Part shown: positions 1-7,480 of the stretch, piece after piece
Layout: each line of letters begins with the position of its first letter
Numbering within the stretch: the first letter of the stretch is position 1
Source: Anaerolineales bacterium
GTDB taxonomy: Bacteria; Chloroflexota; Anaerolineae; Anaerolineales; UBA6663
Direction of reading: 5' to 3'
NCBI GenBank assembly: GCA_016789245.1
Contig: JAEURM010000016.1
Location: 1-15,875 of the forward strand
DNA length: 15,875 nucleotides
Notes under the pieces: generated by a model
Database searches by the model: none
What the model was told of the DNA's origin: nothing
Seen by the model: only the letters and a program-made list of their open reading frames with translations
Translations under genes and position numbers: made by a program

Positions 1-340
1 GTCCGGCGCGCCAGCTTTCGGCGGTGTGCGCGGCATAGGCCTCCACCGTTTGTTTGGCGCGGCGCGCTTCATCCACGTTCACCCACGGCTGAAAATCCGC
101 CGGCCGCAGTTCCGGAAATTGAAGAAGCAGATTGGTAATGTCACCCTTTGGGTCAATCAAAATGGCGGGCAGGCCACTCAACGCGGCTTCTTCTAGCAGA
201 GTCACACATAGGCCGGTCTTGCCACTGCCCGTCATGCCCACACACACGGCGTGCGTGGTTAAATCTGCCGGGTCATATTCCAGCCGTTCGCTCGTCAGTT
301 GTTGCGCCAGTGGGTCAAAGCGTTTGCCTAAATAAAACAT
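1..340 (-). CDS. P-loop ATP-binding protein (HerA/DUF87-like), N-terminal part only
   Basis: The minus strand has an open frame starting with ATG at 340 and running off the window at base 1, giving about 113 residues. A Walker A motif, GMTGSGKT, lies at residues 35-42, followed by AILIDPKGDITNLL, the usual second strand of HerA/VirB4/FtsK-like motor ATPases. By family knowledge such proteins are large (often several hundred residues) and pump or remodel nucleic acid or act in membrane-linked complexes. The fragment is too short to say which subfamily this is. Walker B and the rest of the protein lie outside the window. No clear SD is seen before the ATG, where the sequence is a run of short AAATCCCA-like repeats. 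The ATPase call is confident; the subfamily is not. Confidence 0.8.
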   Translation of the reverse strand, partial: MFYLGKRFDPLAQQLTSERLEYDPADLTTHAVCVGMTGSGKTGLCVTLLEEAALSGLPAILIDPKGDITNLLLQFPELRPADFQPWVNVDEARRAKQTVEAYAAHTAESWRAG

Positions 341-389
341 CTGAAAATCCCAAAACTAAAATCCCAAATTCCAAAACGCCAAATCCCAA
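341..389. repeat. AT-rich AAATCCCA-type tandem motif, left flank of the four-helix gene
   Basis: The stretch between the ATPase start and the four-helix gene stop is built of repeated words such as aaatccca, caaaact and ccaaat. Its last 12 bases, gccaaatcccaa (378-389), are the exact reverse complement of ttgggatttggc at 812-823, on the other side of the four-helix gene. The arm ends exactly at the stop codon of that gene (390-392). Confidence 0.7.
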
Positions 390-782
390 TTAGGTTGCGC
401 CTAAGTTGCGCTTGCCTTTGTTGATTAGGGCGCTGAGGATGTTAATCAACTCTTGAGCTTCTTGCGCCAAGGCTTGGCCTTCGGGTGAATCTGAACCGAT
501 GGCGCATACTACTCTAATCCAATAACGGCTTTCGCGCGCTTCCTTGCGGGCCAAAACCCATTTGTAAACGCGGTCTTTCGGTGTGTCCGTCCCATCGGCT
601 TCCTCTACGTTCGCGCCGATTGAGCTAGATGATCTACACAATTGCCGCCCTACTACTTGCGTGCCCGTATCATTGGGCAGTAAGCGAACCCATTTGATGA
701 CGTGGACTGTGAACAGAAAGGTTCTATCACGTAAATCAAACGGCACAGCATCCTTGCCCGGAGCCATTCGCTTTTCAGTCAT
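390..782 (-). CDS. four helix bundle protein (23S rRNA intervening-sequence / S23 family)
   Basis: This is a 130-residue soluble protein of predicted helices, matching the TIGR02436/S23 'four helix bundle protein' family in length. Family-typical patterns are VGRQLCRSSSSIGANVEEAD around residues 43-62, and KDRVYKWVLARKEARESRYW at about 69-88 followed by a C-terminal helix. Start: ATG at 782, preceded on the minus strand by a near-perfect SD (aggagg) about six bases upstream. The family was first seen inside 23S rRNA intervening sequences and is related to the Avd accessory protein of diversity-generating retroelements, but free-standing copies have no established function. Here it stands alone between an ATPase and a PLD gene, with no rRNA or reverse transcriptase nearby. 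It is framed by a 12-bp inverted repeat (378-389 and 812-823), which suggests a self-contained cassette. Confidence 0.85.
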   Translation of the reverse strand: MTEKRMAPGKDAVPFDLRDRTFLFTVHVIKWVRLLPNDTGTQVVGRQLCRSSSSIGANVEEADGTDTPKDRVYKWVLARKEARESRYWIRVVCAIGSDSPEGQALAQEAQELINILSALINKGKRNLGAT

Positions 783-811
783 TTCAGCCTCCTGTGGTTG
801 AGTTGGCCAAC

Positions 812-823
812 TTGGGATTTGGC
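812..823. repeat. right arm of 12-bp inverted repeat framing the four-helix gene
   Basis: ttgggatttggc here is the exact reverse complement of 378-389. The neighbouring sequence to 838 (ggcaattggtagttggga) contains further TTGG words like those on the left flank. The arm lies about 30 bases upstream of the start of the four-helix gene. Confidence 0.65.
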
Positions 824-839
824 AATTGGTAGTTGGGAC

Positions 840-1925
840 CTATCTTTCTGCCTGTTGCCACACCTTTTGCCACTCCACTTCGTACGCGGCGGCAATATCG
901 GCGTTGTGAATAATCAGGATGTTCTCATCGTTTTGTTCTTCCGCATTGCGGGAGAAGTTGTAAGAACCTGTGACCACGATCTGGCTATCCACAATAAAAA
1001 CTTTGCTGTGGAGATTATACGTGTTGCCGTCTTGCCGCACTTCTAAGCCAGCGCGGCTCAACAGGTTCCAGGCGCCATCAGAGCCAGCTTCAATTTGCCG
1101 CCGCTCAAACACGCCTTGCACCGTTACGCCCGCTTGGGCTTTTTCAATCAGCACATTGGCAAAGTCTTCCCGCGTAAAGGCAAAAGCCATAAACCGAATG
1201 CTGGTTTTAGCGGAGCGCAGAACTTCTAAAATTTGCGCGGCCACACCACCATTGGGCGAAAAATGGTTTTCAATCAGCGTGCCGGAAAGATTAATTTGTG
1301 GGTTGGGCGGATTAGCGGCGCGGCCAAAATCACGCCGCGTAAACATCTGCTCAAACTCAGCGGTGTAATTCTCCGCCAGCCGCGTGGAGCTGATGAGTAA
1401 CATGCTATTGTTGTTGCGATACGCATCGCTAAAGGTAAAGTTCAGGGAACCCGTCCACACGCGCGCACCATCAAGCACCACAAATTTGTTGTGCATAAAC
1501 GCGTCCCGCTCATCTGCCACCACCGGAATGCCGGCGTTGCGCACGGCCTGCAGTGGCTCTTCGCTTAGGTAATCACTATCCGTTACCACGCGCACCCGCA
1601 CGCCACGCTCGTGCGCCGCAATCAGCGCATCAGCGTACAGTTGGTAATCCATATCATAAACGGCCACATCCAGTGTTTGTTGTGCTTGGGCAAATGTATC
1701 GGTGATTTTTACGGGCAGGCCGCCAGCCGGATTAGAAATTTTGGCCGTCACTTCCGGTTGTGTGAAGTACAGTTCATACCAACTGCTAGAAATGTTTTGC
1801 GGCGGCGTTGGCTCGGCCACGGGGATGTTGTTGCCGGAAAGGAAATTGGAAAGGATGAAGATGCCCAACACCAGCAAGCCCATAATGGTGGCGGCCACGG
1901 AACCAATAACGTTGCGATTTTTCAC
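840..1925 (-). CDS. phospholipase D-like protein, membrane-anchored, two HKD motifs
   Basis: The 361-residue protein has one N-terminal hydrophobic segment (about residues 7-29) with no following lipobox cysteine, so it is likely a signal anchor or an uncleaved export signal. Two PLD active-site motifs of the HxKx4D type are present. The first is H145, K147, D152 (HNKFVVLD), followed by TGSLNFT. The second is H306, K308, D313 (HSKVFIVD), followed by TGSYNFSRNAEEQNDEN. Two such halves form one catalytic site in this superfamily, which covers phosphodiester hydrolysis of lipids or nucleic acids. The compact two-motif layout and the NAEEQNDEN tail resemble Nuc-type nucleases more than cardiolipin synthases. 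The start is GTG at 1925, with AAGGAG five bases upstream. The active site would lie outside the membrane. Substrate unknown. Confidence 0.88.
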   Translation of the reverse strand: MKNRNVIGSVAATIMGLLVLGIFILSNFLSGNNIPVAEPTPPQNISSSWYELYFTQPEVTAKISNPAGGLPVKITDTFAQAQQTLDVAVYDMDYQLYADALIAAHERGVRVRVVTDSDYLSEEPLQAVRNAGIPVVADERDAFMHNKFVVLDGARVWTGSLNFTFSDAYRNNNSMLLISSTRLAENYTAEFEQMFTRRDFGRAANPPNPQINLSGTLIENHFSPNGGVAAQILEVLRSAKTSIRFMAFAFTREDFANVLIEKAQAGVTVQGVFERRQIEAGSDGAWNLLSRAGLEVRQDGNTYNLHSKVFIVDSQIVVTGSYNFSRNAEEQNDENILIIHNADIAAAYEVEWQKVWQQAER

Positions 1926-1943
1926 TTCAGCTCCTTTAGCCTA

Positions 1944-2010
1944 AGACCTGTCAGGTGGCGCGCACAAATCGTGATATTTGTGGCTTGCTCTCGCGCCACC
2001 TGACAGGTCT
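1944..2010. repeat. nested palindrome: 19-bp perfect inverted repeat with inner 7-bp hairpin
   Basis: The left arm agacctgtcaggtggcgcg (1944-1962) is the exact reverse complement of 1992-2010. Within the 29-base loop a second stem forms: cacaaat (1963-1969) with atttgtg (1976-1982). The arms themselves contain the near-palindrome acctgtcaggt. The element fills most of the 97-bp gap between the IMPase gene and the PLD gene (both minus strand). It could end IMPase transcription, or be a REP/MITE-like dispersed element. No T-run follows the stem on the minus strand, so a classical intrinsic terminator is less likely. Confidence 0.85.
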
Positions 2011-2022
2011 CATGTTCTTCGT

Positions 2023-2811
2023 TTATTCCCACGCCAACGCTTGCACCAAGTTTGAGTGTAACTGGCCGTTGCTGGCTAACACGCGGCCCTCGCCTAAATG
2101 CCATGCCGCGCCGTTCAGCATGGTTAAACGTCCGCCCGCTTCGGTGATGAGAAGCGCACCAGCGGCAATATCCCACGGTTGCAGAGCAAGGTGGTAGCAC
2201 GCCTCCAGCCGCCCGGCGGCCACGTAGGCCAAATGTAAGCCGGCGCTCCCCAAGCCACGCAAACCTTGGCACGCCGCGCCCATTCGGGCATCCAGTTGGT
2301 TGGCTACTGTACGCGTAGCCGGGTCACGCGGAAAGCCCATCGCTACCGCCGCCTCGCCTAAATCACTCACTGCGCTTACTTGCAAACGCTCCGCCACGCC
2401 GCCCGCCACTTGCCCAAACGCGCCCGTGCCCCGTTCCGCATAGAACAGTTCATCCCGAATTGGGTCATACACTACGCCTACTTGGAGTTGGCCATTTTGC
2501 GCCAGTGCCACACACACCGCAAACAGCGGCACTTGCCGCGCATAGTTGCTGGTGCCATCCAGTGGGTCAATAATCCACGTGGGCGTGTTGGAGTTCAAGT
2601 CTAAATCGTGCCGCCCTTCCTCGGCCAAAATGTGGTGGGTGGGAAAATGCGTTGTGATGAGACTCAGGCAGGCTTCCTGCGCGGCCACATCGGCATCCGT
2701 CACAATATCGCGGAAGCCTTTACTGGTGGTAGCCCGGGTGTGGGTGAATTTTTCGCGGAGCACGGCCCCAGCGGCGTGCGCGGCTTGAATGGCAGTTTGT
2801 AAGATGGTCAT
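2023..2811 (-). CDS. inositol monophosphatase family protein
   Basis: The 262-residue length is normal for the IMPase/SuhB/CysQ/HisN-type metal-dependent phosphatase superfamily. Visible metal-site motifs are AEEG (E64-E65), IDPLDGTSNY (D82, D85, G86, T87) and WDIAAGALLITEAGG (W213, D214). Family members remove phosphate from inositol-1-phosphate, histidinol phosphate, PAP or fructose-1,6-bisphosphate using two or three Mg2+ ions; the exact substrate cannot be read here. The start is ATG at 2811, with no clear SD. A TATAAT at 2856-2851 on the minus strand is a plausible -10. It is divergent from the polyol operon and shares its upstream region, but nothing else links it to that pathway. Confidence 0.88.
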   Translation of the reverse strand: MTILQTAIQAAHAAGAVLREKFTHTRATTSKGFRDIVTDADVAAQEACLSLITTHFPTHHILAEEGRHDLDLNSNTPTWIIDPLDGTSNYARQVPLFAVCVALAQNGQLQVGVVYDPIRDELFYAERGTGAFGQVAGGVAERLQVSAVSDLGEAAVAMGFPRDPATRTVANQLDARMGAACQGLRGLGSAGLHLAYVAAGRLEACYHLALQPWDIAAGALLITEAGGRLTMLNGAAWHLGEGRVLASNGQLHSNLVQALAWE

Positions 2812-2850
2812 TAGCTTTTAGGCAGTAAAACTTTAGATTGTAAGACGCCC

Positions 2851-2856
2851 ATTATA
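2851..2856 (-). promoter_or_regulatory. candidate -10 box for the IMPase gene
   Basis: On the minus strand 2856-2851 reads TATAAT, a perfect sigma-70 -10. It lies about 40 bases upstream of the ATG at 2811. No good -35 is seen at 17 bases (the hexamer there is tcaagg), so this is a weak call. Confidence 0.35.
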
Positions 2857-2955
2857 GGAGAAATTGGCTTGAACCTTGAGCGCGTTTGGAAAATGCGCCT
2901 AAGGCCACCAGTTTAGCCCGTCCGGCCAAAGTTTTGTGTAATTGCTAAAGTATTC

Positions 2956-3012
2956 TGTCACGCTGGCCCATGCAAATTCACATTTGTGCGACTTGTTCAC
3001 AAATGCGTGACA
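2956..3012. promoter_or_regulatory. candidate SorC-family operator: nested inverted repeats
   Basis: The outer arms tgtcacgc (2956-2963) and gcgtgaca (3005-3012) are exact reverse complements. The inner arms catttgtg (2981-2988) and cacaaatg (2998-3005) are too. The right outer arm covers the proposed -35 hexamer at 3007-3012. SorC/DeoR-type sugar regulators act as oligomers on spaced operator half-sites, so this placement fits control of the operon by the first gene's product. The link to that product is inference. Confidence 0.5.
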
Positions 3013-3036
3013 AACTACAGTGTTTTGGGTTATAAG
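3007..3036 (+). promoter_or_regulatory. candidate sigma-70-type promoter of the regulator/PTS operon
   Basis: A -35 hexamer gtgaca (3007-3012, five of six matches to TTGACA) and a -10 hexamer tataag (3031-3036, five of six matches to TATAAT) are separated by 18 bases. Transcription would begin near 3043, giving a leader of about 80 bases before the GTG at 3126. The -35 lies inside the inverted-repeat arm, consistent with a regulated promoter. Confidence 0.55.
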
Positions 3037-3066
3037 ACTCATAAGCGGTTAATCACCGCATCTCTT

Positions 3067-3103
3067 CACTGAATCAAACAAAAACGCAATTTATTGTTCA
3101 GTG
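3067..3103. promoter_or_regulatory. inverted repeat in the operon leader
   Basis: cactgaa (3067-3073) and ttcagtg (3097-3103) are exact reverse complements spaced by 23 bases, just ahead of the regulator SD. They could be a second, downstream operator or chance. No role is proven. Confidence 0.3.
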
Positions 3104-3125
3104 TCCTAACTATCTGAGGACGGCT

Positions 3126-4121
3126 GTGATTCGTCGTTTGTCTGAACCGAACGGAAACAAAAAGCTTGATAGTGAGCGCTTAGAGCTGTTGGCGCGGATT
3201 GCCAGCCTGTATTACGAAGACCGGCTGACGCAAGAAGATATTGCCGCGCAAACTGGCTATTCGCGCTCCATGGTATCCCGCTTGCTTACGGAAGCCCGTG
3301 ACCAAAACGTAGTGGAAGTAAAAGTTAATCACCCCCTCAGCCGCCGGCGCGAATTAGAGCAAGCCCTCCAATCCATGCTCGGCCTGAAGGCCGTGCGCGT
3401 GTTAGCCCGTGGCACCCTCAGTTACATACAAATGTTGCGCCGCCTTGGTGCCATGGCCGCCCGGTGGGTGGAAGAGCTGGTACACGATAACCTAACCATT
3501 GGCATTTCTTGGGGCTCCGCCATGGGCGAAACAGTGGCCGCCCTCCGGCAAGCGTCTTACACCAACCTGCAAATCGTCACCATGCTTGGCTCACTCAGCA
3601 CACCAGACCCCGAGATTGACGGCCCTGAACAAGCCCGGCGTTTGGCCCGCACCTTGGGCGGCCGTTACTCTACGGTGCCGGCACCCTTACTGGTGGACAG
3701 CGAAGTCACACGCAATGCGTTGATGAACGATCCTAAAGTCCAACGCATCACCGATCAATTTCAAGATATTGCCTTGGCGCTTGTGGGGGTGGGTACGGTG
3801 GATGCGGAGCGCGCCAGCCTTCTGCGGGCTGGCTATCTCTCGGAAACACAGTTGAACGAACTACAACAATCCGGTGCAGTGGGAGATGTGTGCGCCATCC
3901 ATTTTGATTTGAAAGGCCAAGTGATTGATCTGCCCCTCACACGCCGCATTGTGGGCGTTACGCCCGAGCAACTCAACCGCATCCCCATGCGGTTGGGCAT
4001 TGCGGGTGGCCAATACAAAGCGCAGGCCATTGTAGGGGCCAGCCGTGCGGGCTTTATCAATATGCTGGCCACCGATGAAGTGGCGGCCACCAAAGCTTTG
4101 GAAGTGATGGTGAACGGGTAA
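3126..4121 (+). CDS. SorC/DeoR-type sugar-sensing transcriptional regulator
   Basis: The 331-residue length is typical of the SorC family. An N-terminal helix-turn-helix sits at about residues 34-57, with recognisable words [20 protein letters not shown]. The rest matches the SorC sugar-binding domain (PF04198), including [16 protein letters not shown] and IVTMLGSLS. This domain has a sugar-isomerase-like fold and senses phosphorylated sugars. The start is GTG (3126) with GAGGA five bases upstream; the first in-frame ATGs lie deep inside the HTH or beyond, so GTG is preferred. The stop TAA shares its last base with the next ATG (TAATG), so the gene is co-transcribed and probably translationally coupled with E1 alpha. 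It probably controls its own operon in response to the phosphorylated PTS substrate or a breakdown product. Confidence 0.9.
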   Translation: MIRRLSEPNGNKKLDSERLELLARIASLYYEDRLTQEDIAAQTGYSRSMVSRLLTEARDQNVVEVKVNHPLSRRRELEQALQSMLGLKAVRVLARGTLSYIQMLRRLGAMAARWVEELVHDNLTIGISWGSAMGETVAALRQASYTNLQIVTMLGSLSTPDPEIDGPEQARRLARTLGGRYSTVPAPLLVDSEVTRNALMNDPKVQRITDQFQDIALALVGVGTVDAERASLLRAGYLSETQLNELQQSGAVGDVCAIHFDLKGQVIDLPLTRRIVGVTPEQLNRIPMRLGIAGGQYKAQAIVGASRAGFINMLATDEVAATKALEVMVNG

Positions 4122-5113
4122 TGACGAGTCATAACGGCCTCAGCGCCGCCACTCTGGTTTCTGCCGGCTGGGATGAAGCCACCGCGCACGAGAAGCTGGC
4201 CAAGATGCAACTCATCCGCGCCTTTGAAGAAAAGGCCGAGGAATTATTTTCACTGGGCCGCGTGCACGGCACCATGCACCTTTCCATTGGGCAAGAAGCT
4301 TCAGCGGTGGGCGCGGCCAGCGCTTTGCAAGTAGGTGATTATTTACTCAACACCCACCGCGGGCACGGCCATTGCTTGGCGTGGTTTGAGAGTGATGTGA
4401 ACGCCATGATGGCCGAGTTCATGGGCAAGGAAACAGGCTATTGCCGGGGGCGCGGCGGTTCCATGCATATTGCCAATGTAGAAGCCAACAACTTGGGCGC
4501 AAACGGCATTGTGGCCGGTGGCTTGCCCATTTCTGTGGGTGTGGGCTTGAGCATTAAGCAACGCCGCACGCCACAAGTGTGCTTGGCCGTGTTTGGTGAT
4601 GGCGGCGCGAACACCGGCGCTTTCCATGAAAGCCTGAACATGGCTTCTATTTGGAAACTACCCATCGTTTACTTGTGCGAGAACAATCAATACGCCATGT
4701 CTATGCCCATGCAAAAGGCTTTCAATATTGAGCGCATTAGCCAGCGCGGCGCGGCCTATGGCATGCCGGGCGTAAGCGTAGATGGCAACAATCTCTTGGA
4801 TGTGTACGCCGCTGTAAAACAGGCGGCGGAGCGGGCGCGCGCGGGTGAAGGCCCCACGTTGATTGAATCGCTCACCTACCGCTGGCGCGGACACAGCAAG
4901 AGCGATAAGCAAGCCTACCGCACACGCGATGAAGTAAAAGAATGGCAACAGCGTGACCCCATCAACCGATTTGCGGCGGTGTTGGGGCTGAGTGAGGCGG
5001 AGCTGAACGCCGTCCGCGAAACAATTCAGAAGCAAATTGATGCCGCTGTAGCGTTTTCTGAAGCCAGCCCCGAGCCAGCGGTGGAGAATATTGGTGAGGG
5101 CGTGTATGCGTGA
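4121..5113 (+). CDS. TPP-dependent dehydrogenase E1 component, alpha subunit (PdhA/AcoA type)
   Basis: The 330-residue protein contains the thiamine-pyrophosphate motif, GDGGANTG at 159-166 through the NN pair at 188-189, as well as HRGHGH (79-84), [16 protein letters not shown] (101-116) and the phosphorylation-loop region RWRGHSKSD (254-262). It pairs with the E1 beta gene just downstream. Together they decarboxylate a 2-oxoacid (pyruvate) or cleave an acyloin (acetoin) and pass the acyl or acetyl group to E2 lipoate. The words [27 protein letters not shown] look to me closer to acetoin-dehydrogenase AcoA-type E1 than to classical Gram-positive PdhA; this is a memory-based judgement. The ATG overlaps the regulator stop by one base. 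An alternative Met at residue 29 would remove a plausible N-terminal helix, so the first ATG is kept. Confidence 0.92.
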   Translation: MTSHNGLSAATLVSAGWDEATAHEKLAKMQLIRAFEEKAEELFSLGRVHGTMHLSIGQEASAVGAASALQVGDYLLNTHRGHGHCLAWFESDVNAMMAEFMGKETGYCRGRGGSMHIANVEANNLGANGIVAGGLPISVGVGLSIKQRRTPQVCLAVFGDGGANTGAFHESLNMASIWKLPIVYLCENNQYAMSMPMQKAFNIERISQRGAAYGMPGVSVDGNNLLDVYAAVKQAAERARAGEGPTLIESLTYRWRGHSKSDKQAYRTRDEVKEWQQRDPINRFAAVLGLSEAELNAVRETIQKQIDAAVAFSEASPEPAVENIGEGVYA

Positions 5114-6092
5114 ACTAACGTACGTGGAAGCGGTGCGCGAGGCTCTGCACCAAACCATGGCGGCGGATGAGCGCGTGTTCATCATCGGTGAGGATGTGGG
5201 CGTATACGGCGGCGCGTTTGGCGCGAGCGCGGGCCTGCTTAAGGAATTTGGTGAAGCACGTGTGATTGATACGCCGATTTCTGAAGCGGGCATTGCGGGC
5301 GCGTGCATTGGCGCGGCGCTCACCGGCATGCGGCCCGTGGGTGAAATTCAGTTTATGGATTTCATCACCATCAGCATGGAGCAGTTGGTTTTACAAGCGG
5401 CCAAAATCCGCTTCATGTTTGGCGGCAAAGCGACCGTGCCGATGGTGCTCCGCACGCCGGGCGGCAGTGGCACTGGCGCGGCGGCCCAACACTCCGAGAT
5501 GCTGGAGAACTGGTTTGTGCACATCCCCGGCCTCAAAGTAGTGATGCCGAGCACGCCGTACGATGTGAAAGGCCTGCTGGTTTCGGCGATTTATGATGAC
5601 AATCCCGTCATCTTTATTGAACACAAACTGCTCTATAAAACCAAAGGCTCCGTGCCGGAGGAGCCGTATCGCCTTCCGCTCAGTCAAACGGACGTGAAGC
5701 GCACGGGCAAAGATTTAACGGTGGTGGCTACGTCCATCATGGTGCCGCGCGCACTGGAGGCGGCCACGCAGTTGGCGCAAGAAGGCATTGAGCTAGAAGT
5801 GCTAGACCCACGCACTGTTAGCCCACTGGATGATGCGCCGATTATTGAAAGCGTGAAGAAAACGGGCCGCGCGTTGGTGGTGCATGAAGCGCACAAAACC
5901 GGCGGCTTTGGCGGCGAAATTGTGAGCCGGATTGTGGAGAGCGAAGCCTTTGATTATTTAGAAGCACCCGTGCGGCGCTTGGCCGGGTTGGATGTGCCCA
6001 TTCCCTACAATCGCACGCTAGAAGCCTACGCCGTGCCGCAGGTGAACAACATTGTGGAAGAGGCGCGGAAGATTGTTCGCGGTGAGTATTGA
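5106..6092 (+). CDS. TPP-dependent dehydrogenase E1 component, beta subunit (PdhB/AcoB type)
   Basis: From ATG at 5106 the protein has 328 residues, normal for this subunit. An open frame extends upstream to a TTG at 5091, but ATG 5106 has a GTGAGG SD about six bases ahead and gives the standard N terminus [15 protein letters not shown]. Key features are GEDVGVYGG (28-36), E60 in TPISEAGI (the expected cofactor-activating Glu), QFMDF, PGGSGTG with QHSE at 128-131, and a C-terminal transketolase domain ([34 protein letters not shown]). The gene overlaps the E1 alpha stop by eight bases, so the two subunits are coupled for 1:1 synthesis. Whether the substrate is pyruvate, acetoin or another acyloin cannot be read from the sequence. 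Confidence 0.93.
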   Translation: MRELTYVEAVREALHQTMAADERVFIIGEDVGVYGGAFGASAGLLKEFGEARVIDTPISEAGIAGACIGAALTGMRPVGEIQFMDFITISMEQLVLQAAKIRFMFGGKATVPMVLRTPGGSGTGAAAQHSEMLENWFVHIPGLKVVMPSTPYDVKGLLVSAIYDDNPVIFIEHKLLYKTKGSVPEEPYRLPLSQTDVKRTGKDLTVVATSIMVPRALEAATQLAQEGIELEVLDPRTVSPLDDAPIIESVKKTGRALVVHEAHKTGGFGGEIVSRIVESEAFDYLEAPVRRLAGLDVPIPYNRTLEAYAVPQVNNIVEEARKIVRGEY

Positions 6093-6100
6093 TGGTCTTG

Positions 6101-6166
6101 TAGTCGTTAGTCAAGTAGTCGCATCGTTCGATTATTTGACCACCCGACTATTCGACTAACCGACTA
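6101..6166. repeat. imperfect palindrome of TAGTCG/TTAGTC words between E1 beta and E2
   Basis: tagtcgttagtcaagtagtcg at 6101-6121 (shown here as words tagtcg, ttagtc, tagtcg) mirrors the reverse complement of 6145-6166, which carries the same three words with a one-base bulge and a short central mismatch. The element ends two bases before the E2 ATG (6168) and occupies the place where an SD would be. It looks like a dispersed intergenic repeat and may fold as an mRNA hairpin. Confidence 0.75.
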
Positions 6167-6167
6167 A

Positions 6168-7466
6168 ATGGCTAAAACCGTCATCATGCCCAAGTTTGGC
6201 TTTACGCAGGAGAACGCCCAAATAGTGCGGTGGCTTAAACGCGCCGGTGAGGCGGTGGAGCAAGGTGACCCAATTGCGGAAGTGACCACGGACAAAGTGA
6301 ATATGGAAGTGGAAGCGCCCGCCACCGGCATTTTAGACGGCTTGCAGTTTGCCGAGGGTGATACTGTGCCCGTAACCGCCGTGATTGCTTTTGTGCGCGG
6401 CCAAGACGAAGTTTTGGAGAGTGTCAATCCGTCACCCGCCACGCGCCACGCCTCAACCAAACCGGCTATTCCGCGTAACGCCTCACCCGCCACGCCAGTG
6501 GCACAGAAGCTGGCGCAAGAGTTGGGTGTGGATGTGAACCAAGTGGCTGGCACCGGCCCCGGTGGCCGGGTGATGAAACGCGATGTGGAAGCCGCCTCCA
6601 CCCCACACGCCGCGGATGGTATCCGCGCCGTGCCCGCCGCCCGCCGCTTGGCCCGCGAGTTGAATGTGGATTTGAGCGCAGTAGCCGGCAGTGGCCCGCA
6701 TGGCCGCATCCAATCGGCGGATGTGCGCGAGGCGGCTGTACCCGCCCCGCGTCACCCGTCACCGGAAGTGACGGAATCTCACAAACTCATTCCATTCACC
6801 GGCATGCGGCGCACTATTGCCACGCGCTTACAGAAGAGCTTTCAAGAAGCCCCGCACATCTTTTTTGATGCGTACATTGATGTGAGTGAAGCGGAAGCTC
6901 TGCGGGCCGCGCTCAACGAACGGCTAGGCAAAGAGCAAGCGCGCATCAGCCTAACGGCCATTATTGCCAAAGCGTGTGGCTGGGCGCTGACGCGGCATCC
7001 ATTGGTGAACAGCCGGATTGAAGGCGAGAACATTGTGCTGTTGAACGAAGTGAACGTGGGCATTGCTGTGGCGTTGGAAGCGGGCCTGATTGTGCCGGTA
7101 GTGAGCAATGTGCCGCACAAAGGCTTAGCCCAAATTGCGGGCGAGATTGCGGATGTGGCCGAGCGCGCACGGAGCAACCGCCTGCGCCCGCAAGATGTGG
7201 CGGACGGCACCTTTTCAATTTCCAACTTGGGCATGTTTGGCGTGGATAAGTTCACGGCCATTATCAATCCGCCGCAAGTGGCTATTTTGGCCGTCAGCCG
7301 CGCCCGCAAGCAATTTGTGCCAGATGAAAATGACCAGCCGATGGTGCGGCCCATCATGACGGTGACGCTTTCGGCTGACCACCGCGTGGTAGATGGGGCG
7401 GTAACCGCCCGTTTTCTGCAAGATGTGCGCGCCGCGTTAGAGCAACCGGCGTTGATGATGCTGTAA
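6168..7466 (+). CDS. dihydrolipoamide acyltransferase E2 with two tandem E3-binding domains
   Basis: The 432-residue E2 core enzyme accepts the acyl group from E1 on lipoate and transfers it to CoA. Order of domains: lipoyl domain (residues 2-76, lipoylated K43 in TTDKVNME); a first peripheral-subunit-binding domain at 107-140 (VAQKLAQELGVDVNQVAGTG then PGGRVMKRDV); a short linker; a second such domain at about 154-186 (VPAARRLARELNVDLSAVAG then SGPHGRIQSADV); and the catalytic acyltransferase domain from about 206, with the active-site SADHRVVDG (H405, D409). One lipoyl but two binding domains is unusual. The ATG has no visible SD and directly follows a palindrome. No dihydrolipoamide dehydrogenase (E3) gene is nearby, so E3 must be supplied from elsewhere. 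Confidence 0.93.
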   Translation: MAKTVIMPKFGFTQENAQIVRWLKRAGEAVEQGDPIAEVTTDKVNMEVEAPATGILDGLQFAEGDTVPVTAVIAFVRGQDEVLESVNPSPATRHASTKPAIPRNASPATPVAQKLAQELGVDVNQVAGTGPGGRVMKRDVEAASTPHAADGIRAVPAARRLARELNVDLSAVAGSGPHGRIQSADVREAAVPAPRHPSPEVTESHKLIPFTGMRRTIATRLQKSFQEAPHIFFDAYIDVSEAEALRAALNERLGKEQARISLTAIIAKACGWALTRHPLVNSRIEGENIVLLNEVNVGIAVALEAGLIVPVVSNVPHKGLAQIAGEIADVAERARSNRLRPQDVADGTFSISNLGMFGVDKFTAIINPPQVAILAVSRARKQFVPDENDQPMVRPIMTVTLSADHRVVDGAVTARFLQDVRAALEQPALMML

Positions 7467-7480
7467 CAGGAGTAAAGAGT

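Larger units (their letters stand above)
2812..3125. other. divergent intergenic control region (314 bp)
   Basis: This gap separates the minus-strand IMPase gene from the plus-strand regulator operon. It contains no convincing ORF. Visible contents: a TATAAT on the minus strand (2851-2856), a nested pair of inverted repeats (2956-3012), a plus-strand promoter (3007-3036), a 7-bp inverted repeat in the leader (3067-3103), and the SD of the regulator (3116-3120). It is clearly more AT-rich than the flanking genes from about 2941 onward. Confidence 0.75.
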
